Translations under genes and position numbers: made by a program | Notes under the pieces: model-generated | Told to the model about the DNA's origin: nothing | Databases searched by the model: none | What the model saw: only the letters and a program-made list of their open reading frames with translations | Shown: in pieces, positions 26,193 through 35,023 of the stretch | Layout of the letters: each line of letters starts with the position of its first letter | How positions within the stretch are numbered: the stretch's first letter is position 1 | DNA from: Thermoplasmatota archaeon | Lineage (GTDB): Archaea > Thermoplasmatota > Thermoplasmata > Thermoplasmatales > Thermoplasmataceae | DNA: 64,000 bases | Assembly: GCA_023381355.1 (NCBI GenBank) | Contig: JAMCUL010000006.1 | Coordinates: forward strand, 1-64,000 | Direction: 5' to 3'

Positions 26193-26337
26193 GTAGTAAT
26201 TCAATTTTTACCGATTTTTTCAGTATTAAAGATAAATTAAAAAAAACATGAAATCTGTGAATTAAATTCAGATTCAATTTAATGTTCTGCCTTCATTAAT
26301 CAGATATCCGTGCTGGATCTGCGTAGTCCACAAACCA

Positions 26338-26772
26338 TTAAAATTCCTCCAGTATCTTTATTTTCAATAAATTTTCAATTTTCCTCGCAGTCTTGATGTC
26401 AGGCTTGATACCGCCACGTTCTATTGCGGATATCAATGTCCGTTTTTCCCTGAGCTTGTCAGCCATCTCATCCTGGCTCATTCCAGTCTTTTCTCTTGCA
26501 AGCCGGATAACCTCAGCATACTCCGGCACGATTTCCAGGCTTTCAATTTCCTTCTCTGAATTTCTTGTTCTGTTTGGCTTTCTCTGGATTATAACAGGTT
26601 TTACAGGAACATTAACCTGTGTTGAGCCCTTTGAACCCCTGTCATCATAAACACGCATACTCTCAACTGGTGTTCCAAATCGTTCGCACTTCTGGCATAC
26701 CGAAAGAATTGCTCCATCCACCTTGATTTTCTTAAGCTTATCTACCCTGGCACCACACATTTCGCATTCCAT
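26338..26772 (-). CDS. MBF1-like protein (zinc ribbon + HTH)
   Basis: The N-terminal zinc ribbon reads MECEMCGARV ... CQKCERFG (four cysteines), then a basic linker, then a C-terminal XRE-type helix-turn-helix (LAREKTGMSQDEMADKLREKRTLISAIERG). This is the archaeal multiprotein bridging factor 1 architecture, a conserved protein linked to transcription and translation. ATG 26772 is preferred to 26787 because archaeal MBF1 starts at MxCExCG. It is separated from the oxidase operon by ~130 bases. Confidence 0.9.
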   Translation of the reverse strand: MECEMCGARVDKLKKIKVDGAILSVCQKCERFGTPVESMRVYDDRGSKGSTQVNVPVKPVIIQRKPNRTRNSEKEIESLEIVPEYAEVIRLAREKTGMSQDEMADKLREKRTLISAIERGGIKPDIKTARKIENLLKIKILEEF

Positions 26773-26842
26773 AGTTCCACACCACATCTTAATTGAAACA
26801 TTGCTTATCTAATCTTTTCTTTTTATAGAAATGATGGAATCA

Positions 26843-27457
26843 TCAGAAAAATCCACGCCCAAACGCTATCAGGAGAACGAGGGAGAGCCCAAGCAATAAT
26901 GCATATACTGTGAAATCCCATGCGATTACCTTTGAACCGTCAAGAGGAGGTATGGGCAGGAGATTGAAGAATGCGAGAAAGAAATTTATTGCCCCTGAAA
27001 TAGATGCCACGAAGTAGATTATGCCACCTGTGAATGAACTGATAAACACCAGTGTCAAACCAACTATTATATTACTGACCGGACCGGCTGCCGAGATCTT
27101 TCCATATATTGTCTTGTCGTACACATTGTATACTTCTGTCGCCCCTGGCAGTGCCAGGATGAATCCGAATAACGATGTCATAAGGGCTATCAGTATCCCG
27201 AGTGGCCACATCCTGAACCTGGCGTTATATCCATACCTCAGGGCAACCTCTCTGTGTGCAAATTCATGTAAGGCGAAACCTGAAATTCCAGCTGTCATGC
27301 CTGTGGGAAGAAAAATTACAAGGAATTCATAATTTGATATTGCCTGAAATCTTGAAAAGGCAATTGAAAAGGCAAGCCCGATTCCAAGACTGGCTACTAC
27401 AAAATCCTCAGCCTCACTCCTTCTTCTTGTATTTCCAAAGTTTAGTAACTGCTCCAT
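26843..27457 (-). CDS. Site-2-protease-like membrane metallopeptidase (M50 family)
   Basis: The 204-aa polytopic protein has the zinc motif HEFAH (in ALHEFAHREVALRYGY) inside a hydrophobic helix, and the second M50 motif LLPIPPLDGSKVI late in the chain, which supplies the aspartate ligand. M50 proteases cut substrates within the membrane. Its ATG overlaps the stop of the 1214-aa upstream gene by one base (TAATG), so the two are co-expressed. Substrate unknown. Confidence 0.88.
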   Translation of the reverse strand: MEQLLNFGNTRRRSEAEDFVVASLGIGLAFSIAFSRFQAISNYEFLVIFLPTGMTAGISGFALHEFAHREVALRYGYNARFRMWPLGILIALMTSLFGFILALPGATEVYNVYDKTIYGKISAAGPVSNIIVGLTLVFISSFTGGIIYFVASISGAINFFLAFFNLLPIPPLDGSKVIAWDFTVYALLLGLSLVLLIAFGRGFF

Positions 27458-30400
27458 TAGTTATTCACTCGATCTATATTATTGATGAAGGCATTCAGCT
27501 CCATGGCCTTCCTTATTCCTATATTGAATCTCAAACTATAAGTTATCGGATTCATAGGGATATTTTCCCTTATACAGATGCCTGCCATATTCAAGAGCTG
27601 CGAATTTTTTTCTACATAGATTGGATGATTATCCATGCGCTGGGCCTGAATATAGTCATATATAGCTTTTGCCTTCTTCAGATCCTTGAACCCGGTGGTG
27701 TAAAACACATCAGCAAGTGAAATAGTTTCCATTCTTTCTATTTTCAACTTCTTGTACATCACAAAGATGGCCTTCATGGATTCATCTTCAAGATAGGACT
27801 GATTGAATAAACTGAGATTTGTCTGCGAATTAATAAATTCAAACACGTCATCAACGCTTGACACTGGGACTCCTCCAAGCGCAACCGCTTCCCTTTTGTC
27901 CAGAGCCCGCCCCCTCTTAAAGCAAGCCTTGAGGTATTCCCCAGAATAGTAGACTATTTCACTGAAATCCCAGTTTTTCCGGAGTAAATTCCATAGCTCA
28001 TCAAAAATATCCTTGCTTGCAAATTGGCCCTGAAATTTAGAAAGGATCTTTTCCGCTGAATCAAAGTATTCCTCCTTTATGAGGGCCTTGATCACAGGAA
28101 TAGAGGAATCAACATCCATCAGGCTGCCGAATTCATGATACAACCTTACGACTTCCTCATCATAGCCGTATTTAACAAGGTTTGCGGTTAGAGTGTAAAA
28201 AATTCGTCTCTTCCTCTCAAGGGATTCCTTCGATTTGAAATATTTAATGGCATTTTCGTGTGCCTCTTCAAATTTTCCATATTCGCACAGAAGATCTATG
28301 GTATATGCAAGAGCCTTCCCTGTCTGGACCTTTTCTTTTATAGTGCGCCTGAGGATTGAGAGTGCCCCTTCAATGTCCCTTTCATCAATCAGGAGACCTG
28401 CAATTTTAATGGCAAGCTCCTCAGAAGGATGCTGGGAAAACACTTCCAGAAGTGCCTTCCTGATGTACCGGTTGTTCCAGTAATCTTCCAGTATGATTTC
28501 AAAGCCTTTTACATCACTTTCTTTTCTCAGATCAAGTTTCCGTATAATCCTTACCAGCTCGTCTGGCTTGTTGGATTCTGCATATACCTTTACCTCATAT
28601 GGTGTTGAGATCTTCAAGTTAACCGTGTATTTTAATGCCTGATCGAATTTCTTTTCCTTGATGAGGGCATCGATCAAACCCTTGCATCTTTCAATACTTG
28701 AGCCCGATTCCATTGCTTTTTCATAATAATATATTGCCGATGAATAGTCTGATATAGACAGGAAGAAGTCACCGAATATCGCATAATTTTCTGCGGGAAG
28801 CAGGTCATTATGCACCTTTGATACAAGTGTTTCCATTTCATCAATCATATTCAGTGCCTTCAATCTCAGGGCATATTTCATCACATCTTCACTGTTTCTG
28901 AGCGGATCTTCAAATATGATCCTGTCAATTTCGACTGCCTCCTCCTGTTTGTTCTTGCTCTCGGAAATATCCCGGAGCAGCCTTAAGCTTGAAATTGATT
29001 TTAATGAACTGTATTCGATCATATCCACAATGTTTCCTATAACATCTTCATCTGATGACATGATCCTTTCTTCAATTGGCCCAAAATCAACAAGATACAA
29101 CCCACCATTCCTGCTTATTGTTTCGAGTATTTTTACAATTTCGTTTATTGAAAGCTGAACATTGAATTTTCTAAGATACTGTGCCACAATTATGTTTGAG
29201 CCGAACTCATTTTTTGCGTTTTCAATATATTTTTTTGCATCCTTATCGTTCCCTTCCCTTTCCGATATTAAGCTCCTGTAATAATTCACGAAGGGATCGT
29301 TGTTCCACTCATATTTTGCTAACAGGGATTTTGATCTGTCAAGATTTCCAGATATAATATTATGCGCAACGGATGGGTAGATGAATTCCGGTAAATCCTC
29401 ATCGTTTGAAGTGCCGTCAAGTATGGACTTTACCCTTCTTTCCATTTCTGAGCCGGGAGGAGTGCCAGAAGAGGTTCCATCTTCATATACAAGTTCCAGA
29501 ACTCCGATGATATCGCTCTTCATAACCCCTTTGAGAATCTGAAATTCCTTTCGATCAAGGGAATTGTTGAAGAGAATTCCCCTGATCACCCTGTATAAAG
29601 ACTGGATTTTATCCGGATCGTTTCCAATCGAGTGAGAGAGATCAGCAAAGGTTTTATCGCTCCTGCAACCTGTCAATATAGTAGAGAAAACATCATATTC
29701 CATGTTTTCTATCCCTGAGGCCTTGATTTCATTTCCAGCGGATTCTATCTGGCCATTCTTAAGAAGTGCTTTGATGTATATGTTCCGAAACTCATTATCG
29801 TCCCTTACACTCACATCTGATTTGAAAAGGGATATCACTTCACCATAATTACCTGAGACTGTGAGTTTTCGTGCGAAATCCTTTATAAATTTGGTGTCGT
29901 ATGGGTTTGCCTGGATATACTTTTTGGCAGAGATTATAAATTCATTGCCCTTTCCGGTATCCTTTCTCAACAGAGCCTTTATTTTAAGAATTTCCGGATC
30001 GTTCAGGTTGTCCATTGGTATTTTTTCAGCAACCTTCTCAGCCTTTGCATTATTCCCAGATAATAGAAGAAATTTAACCTCCCAGATTTTGATTGGGATT
30101 TTATCTGAGAGTTTATGATCCAGATTGTCAATTAGGGTAAGAGGATAAGAATAAGAATTGATATTATATGCAGAGGCAAAGAACACAGATAGATTTTCCT
30201 CATTCTTTTCGATTGTGGCCTCATTTTTAGTGAAAATGTCCACTACATCCTCATCCCTTCCAAGTATTCCCATTGCCTTCATTCGCAACTCCATGGCCAC
30301 CTGGTTTCCGGGAGACAGCGAAAGTATACGTGTTGAGAGACTTATCACATCATCATACAATCCAGATTCAAAGCATAACTTCAGGATTCTTTCAAGAAGG

Positions 30401-31101
30401 ATTTCATCCTTTACCGCATTGAAGTCCAGGGATTGGAGGTTAACCTTCAAAACCTGCAATTTCTGGCTATTCAAAAGCGTTTCCATGTAAAGTATAGCCG
30501 ATTCAATGTCATCTGGGTTTATTGTGGAAAGAATCGCCATGAATTCCTCAACATATTTCTCCTTCCCACTTTTCTTCAGATTTTCCACAACTATTTTTGT
30601 AAAAACAGGAGTTGAATGTTCAGCATACTTCTGGTAAATCATTCCACTGTAAATTCCATTTCTTGATAAAAAAAGCGTGGCATAATCCCACATTTCAGAT
30701 GCCTTTGCCATTGCTTCGACCTGCTCTATTATCTTAGGGGCTTCAGATATTAGGTAATCACTTCGCAGGAAAGACTTGATTTCATCCATATTGCCGGAAT
30801 TAACAAGGGATGTGGTGAAGAAAAGCTGAAAATTAACATTCTCCTGTTTTAAATCATATAACCGTCCCCAGATTTTATAATCGCTCTGATTCCCGACCTT
30901 CCAGAGATCTCTGGATAATGCTTCTATCTTTCCTTCTATCTCTGAATCCTTCTTAAAGAGTGCCCTACCTTCAACTGTATCCAGAATATCCAGAAGCATC
31001 TTGAAACTTGACTCCTTCCTGGCTGATTCCTTTGAAGAAAGATATAACTCAATCTTGTCATTAACTCTGTTTCTTACATCATCAAGACTTGTGGAAGGCA
31101 T
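27457..31101 (-). CDS. Very large helical-repeat (TPR-like) protein
   Basis: The 1214-aa product is soluble, rich in Lys, Glu, Ile, Leu and Ser, with no signal peptide or transmembrane segment. Repeated helical hairpins of ~34 residues occur throughout, for example SISDYSSAIYYYEKAMESGS and ERDIEGALSILRRTIKE, resembling degenerate tetratricopeptide repeats. No catalytic motif is visible. It is coupled to the site-2-protease gene (TAATG overlap). I cannot name a function; a scaffold for a protein complex is the usual role of such repeats. Confidence 0.75.
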   Translation of the reverse strand: MPSTSLDDVRNRVNDKIELYLSSKESARKESSFKMLLDILDTVEGRALFKKDSEIEGKIEALSRDLWKVGNQSDYKIWGRLYDLKQENVNFQLFFTTSLVNSGNMDEIKSFLRSDYLISEAPKIIEQVEAMAKASEMWDYATLFLSRNGIYSGMIYQKYAEHSTPVFTKIVVENLKKSGKEKYVEEFMAILSTINPDDIESAILYMETLLNSQKLQVLKVNLQSLDFNAVKDEILLERILKLCFESGLYDDVISLSTRILSLSPGNQVAMELRMKAMGILGRDEDVVDIFTKNEATIEKNEENLSVFFASAYNINSYSYPLTLIDNLDHKLSDKIPIKIWEVKFLLLSGNNAKAEKVAEKIPMDNLNDPEILKIKALLRKDTGKGNEFIISAKKYIQANPYDTKFIKDFARKLTVSGNYGEVISLFKSDVSVRDDNEFRNIYIKALLKNGQIESAGNEIKASGIENMEYDVFSTILTGCRSDKTFADLSHSIGNDPDKIQSLYRVIRGILFNNSLDRKEFQILKGVMKSDIIGVLELVYEDGTSSGTPPGSEMERRVKSILDGTSNDEDLPEFIYPSVAHNIISGNLDRSKSLLAKYEWNNDPFVNYYRSLISEREGNDKDAKKYIENAKNEFGSNIIVAQYLRKFNVQLSINEIVKILETISRNGGLYLVDFGPIEERIMSSDEDVIGNIVDMIEYSSLKSISSLRLLRDISESKNKQEEAVEIDRIIFEDPLRNSEDVMKYALRLKALNMIDEMETLVSKVHNDLLPAENYAIFGDFFLSISDYSSAIYYYEKAMESGSSIERCKGLIDALIKEKKFDQALKYTVNLKISTPYEVKVYAESNKPDELVRIIRKLDLRKESDVKGFEIILEDYWNNRYIRKALLEVFSQHPSEELAIKIAGLLIDERDIEGALSILRRTIKEKVQTGKALAYTIDLLCEYGKFEEAHENAIKYFKSKESLERKRRIFYTLTANLVKYGYDEEVVRLYHEFGSLMDVDSSIPVIKALIKEEYFDSAEKILSKFQGQFASKDIFDELWNLLRKNWDFSEIVYYSGEYLKACFKRGRALDKREAVALGGVPVSSVDDVFEFINSQTNLSLFNQSYLEDESMKAIFVMYKKLKIERMETISLADVFYTTGFKDLKKAKAIYDYIQAQRMDNHPIYVEKNSQLLNMAGICIRENIPMNPITYSLRFNIGIRKAMELNAFINNIDRVNN

Positions 31102-31146
31102 AAAGATATGATTAAGAAATATGTATATAAGTTTGCGATTCTATTA

Positions 31147-31644
31147 TCACTCTTCATCCAGAAGGTATTTTTCCCTCAGGGTTCCATACTCCATAGCGTT
31201 TTTTCTTGCCATTTCTCTGTAAGAAGAGTCGTTTCTTATTACTTTGCCTGGCACACCCACTACTAGGCTGTTTTCTGGAACTACCTGGTTTTCCAGTACC
31301 AGAGTTCCTGCTCCCACAACAGATCCGCTTCCAATTTTAGCTCCGTTCATTATTATTGCCCCCATTCCTATAATGCATTCATCATCAATCGTACACCCAT
31401 GAATGACTGCATTATGCCCAACTGATACAAGATTGCCTATTTTGACTGGAAAGCCAGGATCCACGTGAAGGGTGCAATTATCCTGTATGTTGCTGTCATT
31501 TCCAATTACGATTTTATCCAGATCTGCCCTAATTGAGGCAAAATCAAATATGCTTGCTCTTTCTCCAATTTCAATTTGGCCCCTCAGAGAGCATTTCTTT
31601 GAAATAAAAGTGTCCTTCCCAATTACCACATTTTTGGATTCCAT
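31147..31644 (-). CDS. Gamma-carbonic-anhydrase-like left-handed beta-helix protein
   Basis: The 165-aa protein is built of hexapeptide repeats and carries the three histidines that bind metal in the gamma class (LHVDPG and GHNAVIHG). Members hydrate CO2 or bind CoA-like ligands, and many relatives have no demonstrated activity. It starts on the opposite strand to rps15, with a shared ~90-base promoter region. Fold is certain, catalysis is not. Confidence 0.85.
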   Translation of the reverse strand: MESKNVVIGKDTFISKKCSLRGQIEIGERASIFDFASIRADLDKIVIGNDSNIQDNCTLHVDPGFPVKIGNLVSVGHNAVIHGCTIDDECIIGMGAIIMNGAKIGSGSVVGAGTLVLENQVVPENSLVVGVPGKVIRNDSSYREMARKNAMEYGTLREKYLLDEE

Positions 31645-31704
31645 TGGTGATCAGTTTTGTAAATTTAATAAATTTTCCCGAATGGTTGTGTAAAATTAAT
31701 AAAC

Positions 31705-31717
31705 CTGACTTTAATAG
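31705..31717 (+). promoter_or_regulatory. TATA-box promoter of rps15
   Basis: TGACTTTAATAGG is centred about 26 bases before ATG 31737, and no Shine-Dalgarno is found between them. This indicates a leaderless ribosomal-protein transcript. Confidence 0.45.
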
Positions 31718-31736
31718 GGAGCAAACGTGATTCCAT

Positions 31737-32174
31737 ATGGCGCGAATGCATACTAGAAAAAGAGGAAGATCAGGATCAAGAAACACATACTACGGAGTTG
31801 GGCATGAGTGGGTCCAGCAAAGTCCCAAGGAGATAGAAGACATAGTCATACAGTTAAGAAAAGAGGGTCTTACAGCATCACAGATCGGGATTAGACTGAG
31901 GGACTCCTATGGGGTACCAAAACTCAGATATGTAAATCATAAGAAAATAGGTGATGTGCTTGCGGAAAACAATCTGAAGCCGGACGTACCTGAAGATTTG
32001 ATGTCCCTCATAACAAAATACAAAAGAGTCACAAAGCACATGGAACTAAATAAAAAGGATTTGAACAACGGCAGGAAGAGAAACCTAATAATGGCCAAGA
32101 TGTTAAGACTTGTAAGATATTATAAGGAAAATGGCTATCTTGCAAGAGAATGGGAACTCAATAAAGTATTATGA
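31737..32174 (+). CDS. rps15: 30S ribosomal protein S15 (eukaryotic S13e)
   Basis: The 145-aa sequence has the archaeal/eukaryotic N-terminal extension MARMHTRKRGRSGS and the S15 core (SQIGIRLRDSYGVP, then LRLVRYYKENG). It binds the central domain of 16S rRNA. It overlaps the following RecJ-like gene by four bases, a linkage common in archaea. Confidence 0.96.
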   Translation: MARMHTRKRGRSGSRNTYYGVGHEWVQQSPKEIEDIVIQLRKEGLTASQIGIRLRDSYGVPKLRYVNHKKIGDVLAENNLKPDVPEDLMSLITKYKRVTKHMELNKKDLNNGRKRNLIMAKMLRLVRYYKENGYLAREWELNKVL

Positions 32175-33529
32175 GCACCCAACTGGAGCACATTTTAACC
32201 CCTGATTTTTTAGAAATCCTGAAGAAAGGTCAGTCTTTCTTTCAATCATTTGATTATTTCAGGATACTTGTACATTATGATGGCGATGGGACCAGTTCCG
32301 CTATAATACTGACAAGACTTATGCAGAGATATAATAAGAAATTTCATCTTGGATTTATCAGGGAACTTTCGGAGGATGGCTTTTCGAAGAGATATTTAGA
32401 GGAAAGGAGCATACCTACGATTTTTGTTGACTGTGGATCGGATCAGTTAAGATTCCTCCCGGAGGATACCAGCAACGTTATGGTTCTGGACCATCACTTT
32501 TATTCTACATCTCCTGAATGGGCAATTAACATTAATGCCAGAGATTATAACATCGATGGTACCCGCGAAGCATGTGGCGCTACCATGGCATTCATCTTCG
32601 CGGCATTCATTGATGATAAAAATGCAGAAGATCTACTTCCTTTCATGATTTCAGGGTGTATTTCAGATAAACAGGACATGGGCGGGTTTAGGGGCGTCAA
32701 TAAAAAATTGATTGAGGTTTATGGAAAAAACATTGAGAAGAAACGTGGGCTTAATCTGCACGGCGAAAGTGTAAGGGATTCCATAGTATTTTCTCTCGAT
32801 CCATTTTTCAAGGATCTGTCCGGATCGAATAATTCCGTAAACACCCTTCTAAACGACCTCGGTATTGATGGGGATAAGAAATTAAATGCCCTGACAGGCG
32901 AAGAGACTCGAAGACTGGGACTGTATCTGTCTTATAAGCTAGCGTCACAGGGATGTCAGAGTGAAGCCATGTCATATCTTGAGACTGATGAATATTACTT
33001 TGAAAATGGATTTGCATCTAACGAACTTTCATTAATCATTGATGCAAATGGAAAAAATGGAGAAAATGCAACACCTGTTGAGTATTTCCTAGGTAATAAT
33101 TCCCTGAAGAATGCGCTTATAGAAAACAAGAAAATATACCAGACAAGACTCATCGACTATGTGATGAGATCCTATAAATCGATGGAAATTGAGAAAAATT
33201 TACAATTTTTCTATGCACCTGGATCCGAGATGGCAGGGGCAATATCTGGAATCCTGATGCTGTATTTGGCTGATCAAACACGACCCATTATAGGCTTCAA
33301 TGCGGGAGAAACCTTTACACTCATTTCATCAAGGGGAACAAGGAAAATGGTTGAAAAAGGGTTGAATCTATCCAAGGTGATGAAGGAATGTACAGCCGAA
33401 GTTGGAGGTAGTGGGGGAGGGCATGATATCGCTGCAGGTGGAAGCATACCAAGAGGCACAGAAAGGCAATTTATCGAAATTGCAGATAAAATGATTGGAA
33501 AACAGCTTGAAGATATAGAAAAATATTAA
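32171..33529 (+). CDS. DHH-family RecJ-like phosphoesterase/nuclease
   Basis: This 452-aa protein is of the archaeal RecJ-like group. DHH motifs are visible: VHYDGDGTSSAIIL (motif I), FVDCGSDQ, VMVLDHH (motif III) and the C-terminal DHHA1 glycine-rich segment GGSGGGHDIAAGGSIPRG. Members include the GINS-associated nuclease of the replisome and others of unclear role. It is coupled to rps15 (ATGA) and followed 24 bases later by the RuvC/RNase H-like protein. Which RecJ subgroup it belongs to needs alignment. Confidence 0.87.
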   Translation: MSTQLEHILTPDFLEILKKGQSFFQSFDYFRILVHYDGDGTSSAIILTRLMQRYNKKFHLGFIRELSEDGFSKRYLEERSIPTIFVDCGSDQLRFLPEDTSNVMVLDHHFYSTSPEWAININARDYNIDGTREACGATMAFIFAAFIDDKNAEDLLPFMISGCISDKQDMGGFRGVNKKLIEVYGKNIEKKRGLNLHGESVRDSIVFSLDPFFKDLSGSNNSVNTLLNDLGIDGDKKLNALTGEETRRLGLYLSYKLASQGCQSEAMSYLETDEYYFENGFASNELSLIIDANGKNGENATPVEYFLGNNSLKNALIENKKIYQTRLIDYVMRSYKSMEIEKNLQFFYAPGSEMAGAISGILMLYLADQTRPIIGFNAGETFTLISSRGTRKMVEKGLNLSKVMKECTAEVGGSGGGHDIAAGGSIPRGTERQFIEIADKMIGKQLEDIEKY

Positions 33530-33553
33530 AAGTATTAAGTGTTGATATCTTGA

Positions 33554-34198
33554 ATGGGGAAGATTGGAGTATATTCAAGGAATCCAAGATTCTATTATAA
33601 GGTAATCCAGATCCTGCGTGATTGGGAGGTTCCGTTTTTTTCGATAGATGACCCATATAAAATTACAGGCGAAATTACCGTCATAATTAGCCATAAGGAT
33701 GATATCAGGTTCAATGAAAGGCAAATATTCGAAGAAAATGCATTATCAGCAGTGAGAAAATCTATTCCAAAACTTATGGGAAAGGATAATTTTAGAAAAG
33801 TCACAATCGGTATAGATCCTGGGCCAAAGCCTGGAATCGCCGCTATTGGTGATGGCATTGTTATTGAGGCATTCGAGCTTCCGGAAATAGAGCAGATAGG
33901 CTCTACCGTCAATGATATAATTTCTGATTACGAATCTGTACAGACAATAATAAGGATAGGGGACGGAGATAAACCAAATATGGAAAGAATACTGATGACG
34001 CTAGGAGAACAAAAGAAACTAATGGAAGTGGTTGATGAAAGCGGAACAAGCATGCCGCACAAGACTCATAATAACGCACTTTCAGCTGCCAGAATTGCAA
34101 ATATAGAAGAATTTAAGAAAAATGGTCCAGTTGTAAAAAATACGAAGAGAAAAAAAATAATAGATATGGAATTCACAACTATTAAAAATATAATCTGA
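33554..34198 (+). CDS. Uncharacterised protein with RuvC/RNase H-like fold signature
   Basis: In this 214-aa soluble protein residues ~1-75 form an alpha/beta domain of unknown type. From about residue 84 the sequence VTIGIDPGPKPGIAAIGDG matches the first strand and loop of the RNase H-fold (RuvC-like) superfamily with its catalytic aspartate. Further candidates are IIRIGDGDKPNMERI and, near the end, HKTHNNALSAARIA, in the place where RuvC-like proteins carry a His/Asp helix. The C-terminus is lysine-rich (KRKK). It follows the RecJ-like gene, suggesting a DNA- or RNA-processing role. Family not recognised. Confidence 0.65.
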   Translation: MGKIGVYSRNPRFYYKVIQILRDWEVPFFSIDDPYKITGEITVIISHKDDIRFNERQIFEENALSAVRKSIPKLMGKDNFRKVTIGIDPGPKPGIAAIGDGIVIEAFELPEIEQIGSTVNDIISDYESVQTIIRIGDGDKPNMERILMTLGEQKKLMEVVDESGTSMPHKTHNNALSAARIANIEEFKKNGPVVKNTKRKKIIDMEFTTIKNII

Positions 34199-35023
34199 TT
34201 ACTTTTTCTTCTTCTGCTTTCTGTTTTTCCATTTTGGAAGTCCGGGTGTCAATTTTCTCTTACCTGCTGCAAAGAACAGTAATATCATAACTCCGGCAGC
34301 TAATGCAACAAAGTAGTATATCCAATCGTAGTTTGGTGGATTTCCTACGTAAAAACTGCTCTCATAATTGACGTTAACATTCTTGAAGACAGATGAGTTG
34401 GTTATCCCTACTACAACTGTGTGTTCCCCACCACCGATAAGGTAGTCTGGAACCCTAACACTTACAAGTTCACTCTGGCCTGGAAGTATTTTAGATAACA
34501 CGGTTGTCTTGTTCAGGTTGCCTATCTGGAAATACACCGTCATGTTATAATATGGAACTCCACTCCCATCAGTTACCATAGCATAAAAAACAATCGCTTT
34601 ATAGACGGAAATTGAATATGTAAGTATTTTTTCCACATGCGTACTGCCAAAAGTCGCATCAAGGATTATCATTACGCTGATTGACTGGTTGTCCGCATTA
34701 GGAGCTGTTATATTAAATTCAAAGAAGCCATTTTTTGATGTCTTGTGATCAGGGACCGTTGGACTGAGGCCGATATCATAGTCCGCTCCTACAATCATGG
34801 TTGCCGTGTAATTACTGTAACCACTCGTAGCGGTTACGCATATTTGGAATCTCTGGCTTTCAATAACCTTTGGAACTGTAGGGGTAGGACCATGTCCTAT
34901 GTTAAAGGTTGTTGTTGCATTAAAAGACCCATTTGAAGCGCTAGATTCAGATGCCATAGCAACAGGAATCGCAAAAAGAAGAATTAACACGGACAGTATT
35001 GACAGAGTTTTAATTGAGTTCAT
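34199..35023 (-). CDS. Membrane-anchored surface protein, partner of AglB
   Basis: The 274-aa product has an N-terminal signal peptide (LSILSVLILLFAIPVAMAS), a ~215-residue beta-rich extracytoplasmic region with many N-x-S/T sequons, one C-terminal helix (IYYFVALAAGVMILLFFAAG) and a lysine-rich tail (KNRKQKKKK). No domain is recognised. Its ATG overlaps the aglB stop (ATGA), so it is co-expressed with the oligosaccharyltransferase and may be an accessory subunit or substrate. It abuts the convergent RuvC-like gene. Confidence 0.65.
   Translation of the reverse strand: MNSIKTLSILSVLILLFAIPVAMASESSASNGSFNATTTFNIGHGPTPTVPKVIESQRFQICVTATSGYSNYTATMIVGADYDIGLSPTVPDHKTSKNGFFEFNITAPNADNQSISVMIILDATFGSTHVEKILTYSISVYKAIVFYAMVTDGSGVPYYNMTVYFQIGNLNKTTVLSKILPGQSELVSVRVPDYLIGGGEHTVVVGITNSSVFKNVNVNYESSFYVGNPPNYDWIYYFVALAAGVMILLFFAAGKRKLTPGLPKWKNRKQKKKK

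Noticed and set aside
27256-27720. 154-aa plus-strand ORF across the M50 protease and the repeat-protein gene
   Set aside because: Spans the junction of two good minus-strand genes and reads through their conserved regions in antisense; no independent evidence.
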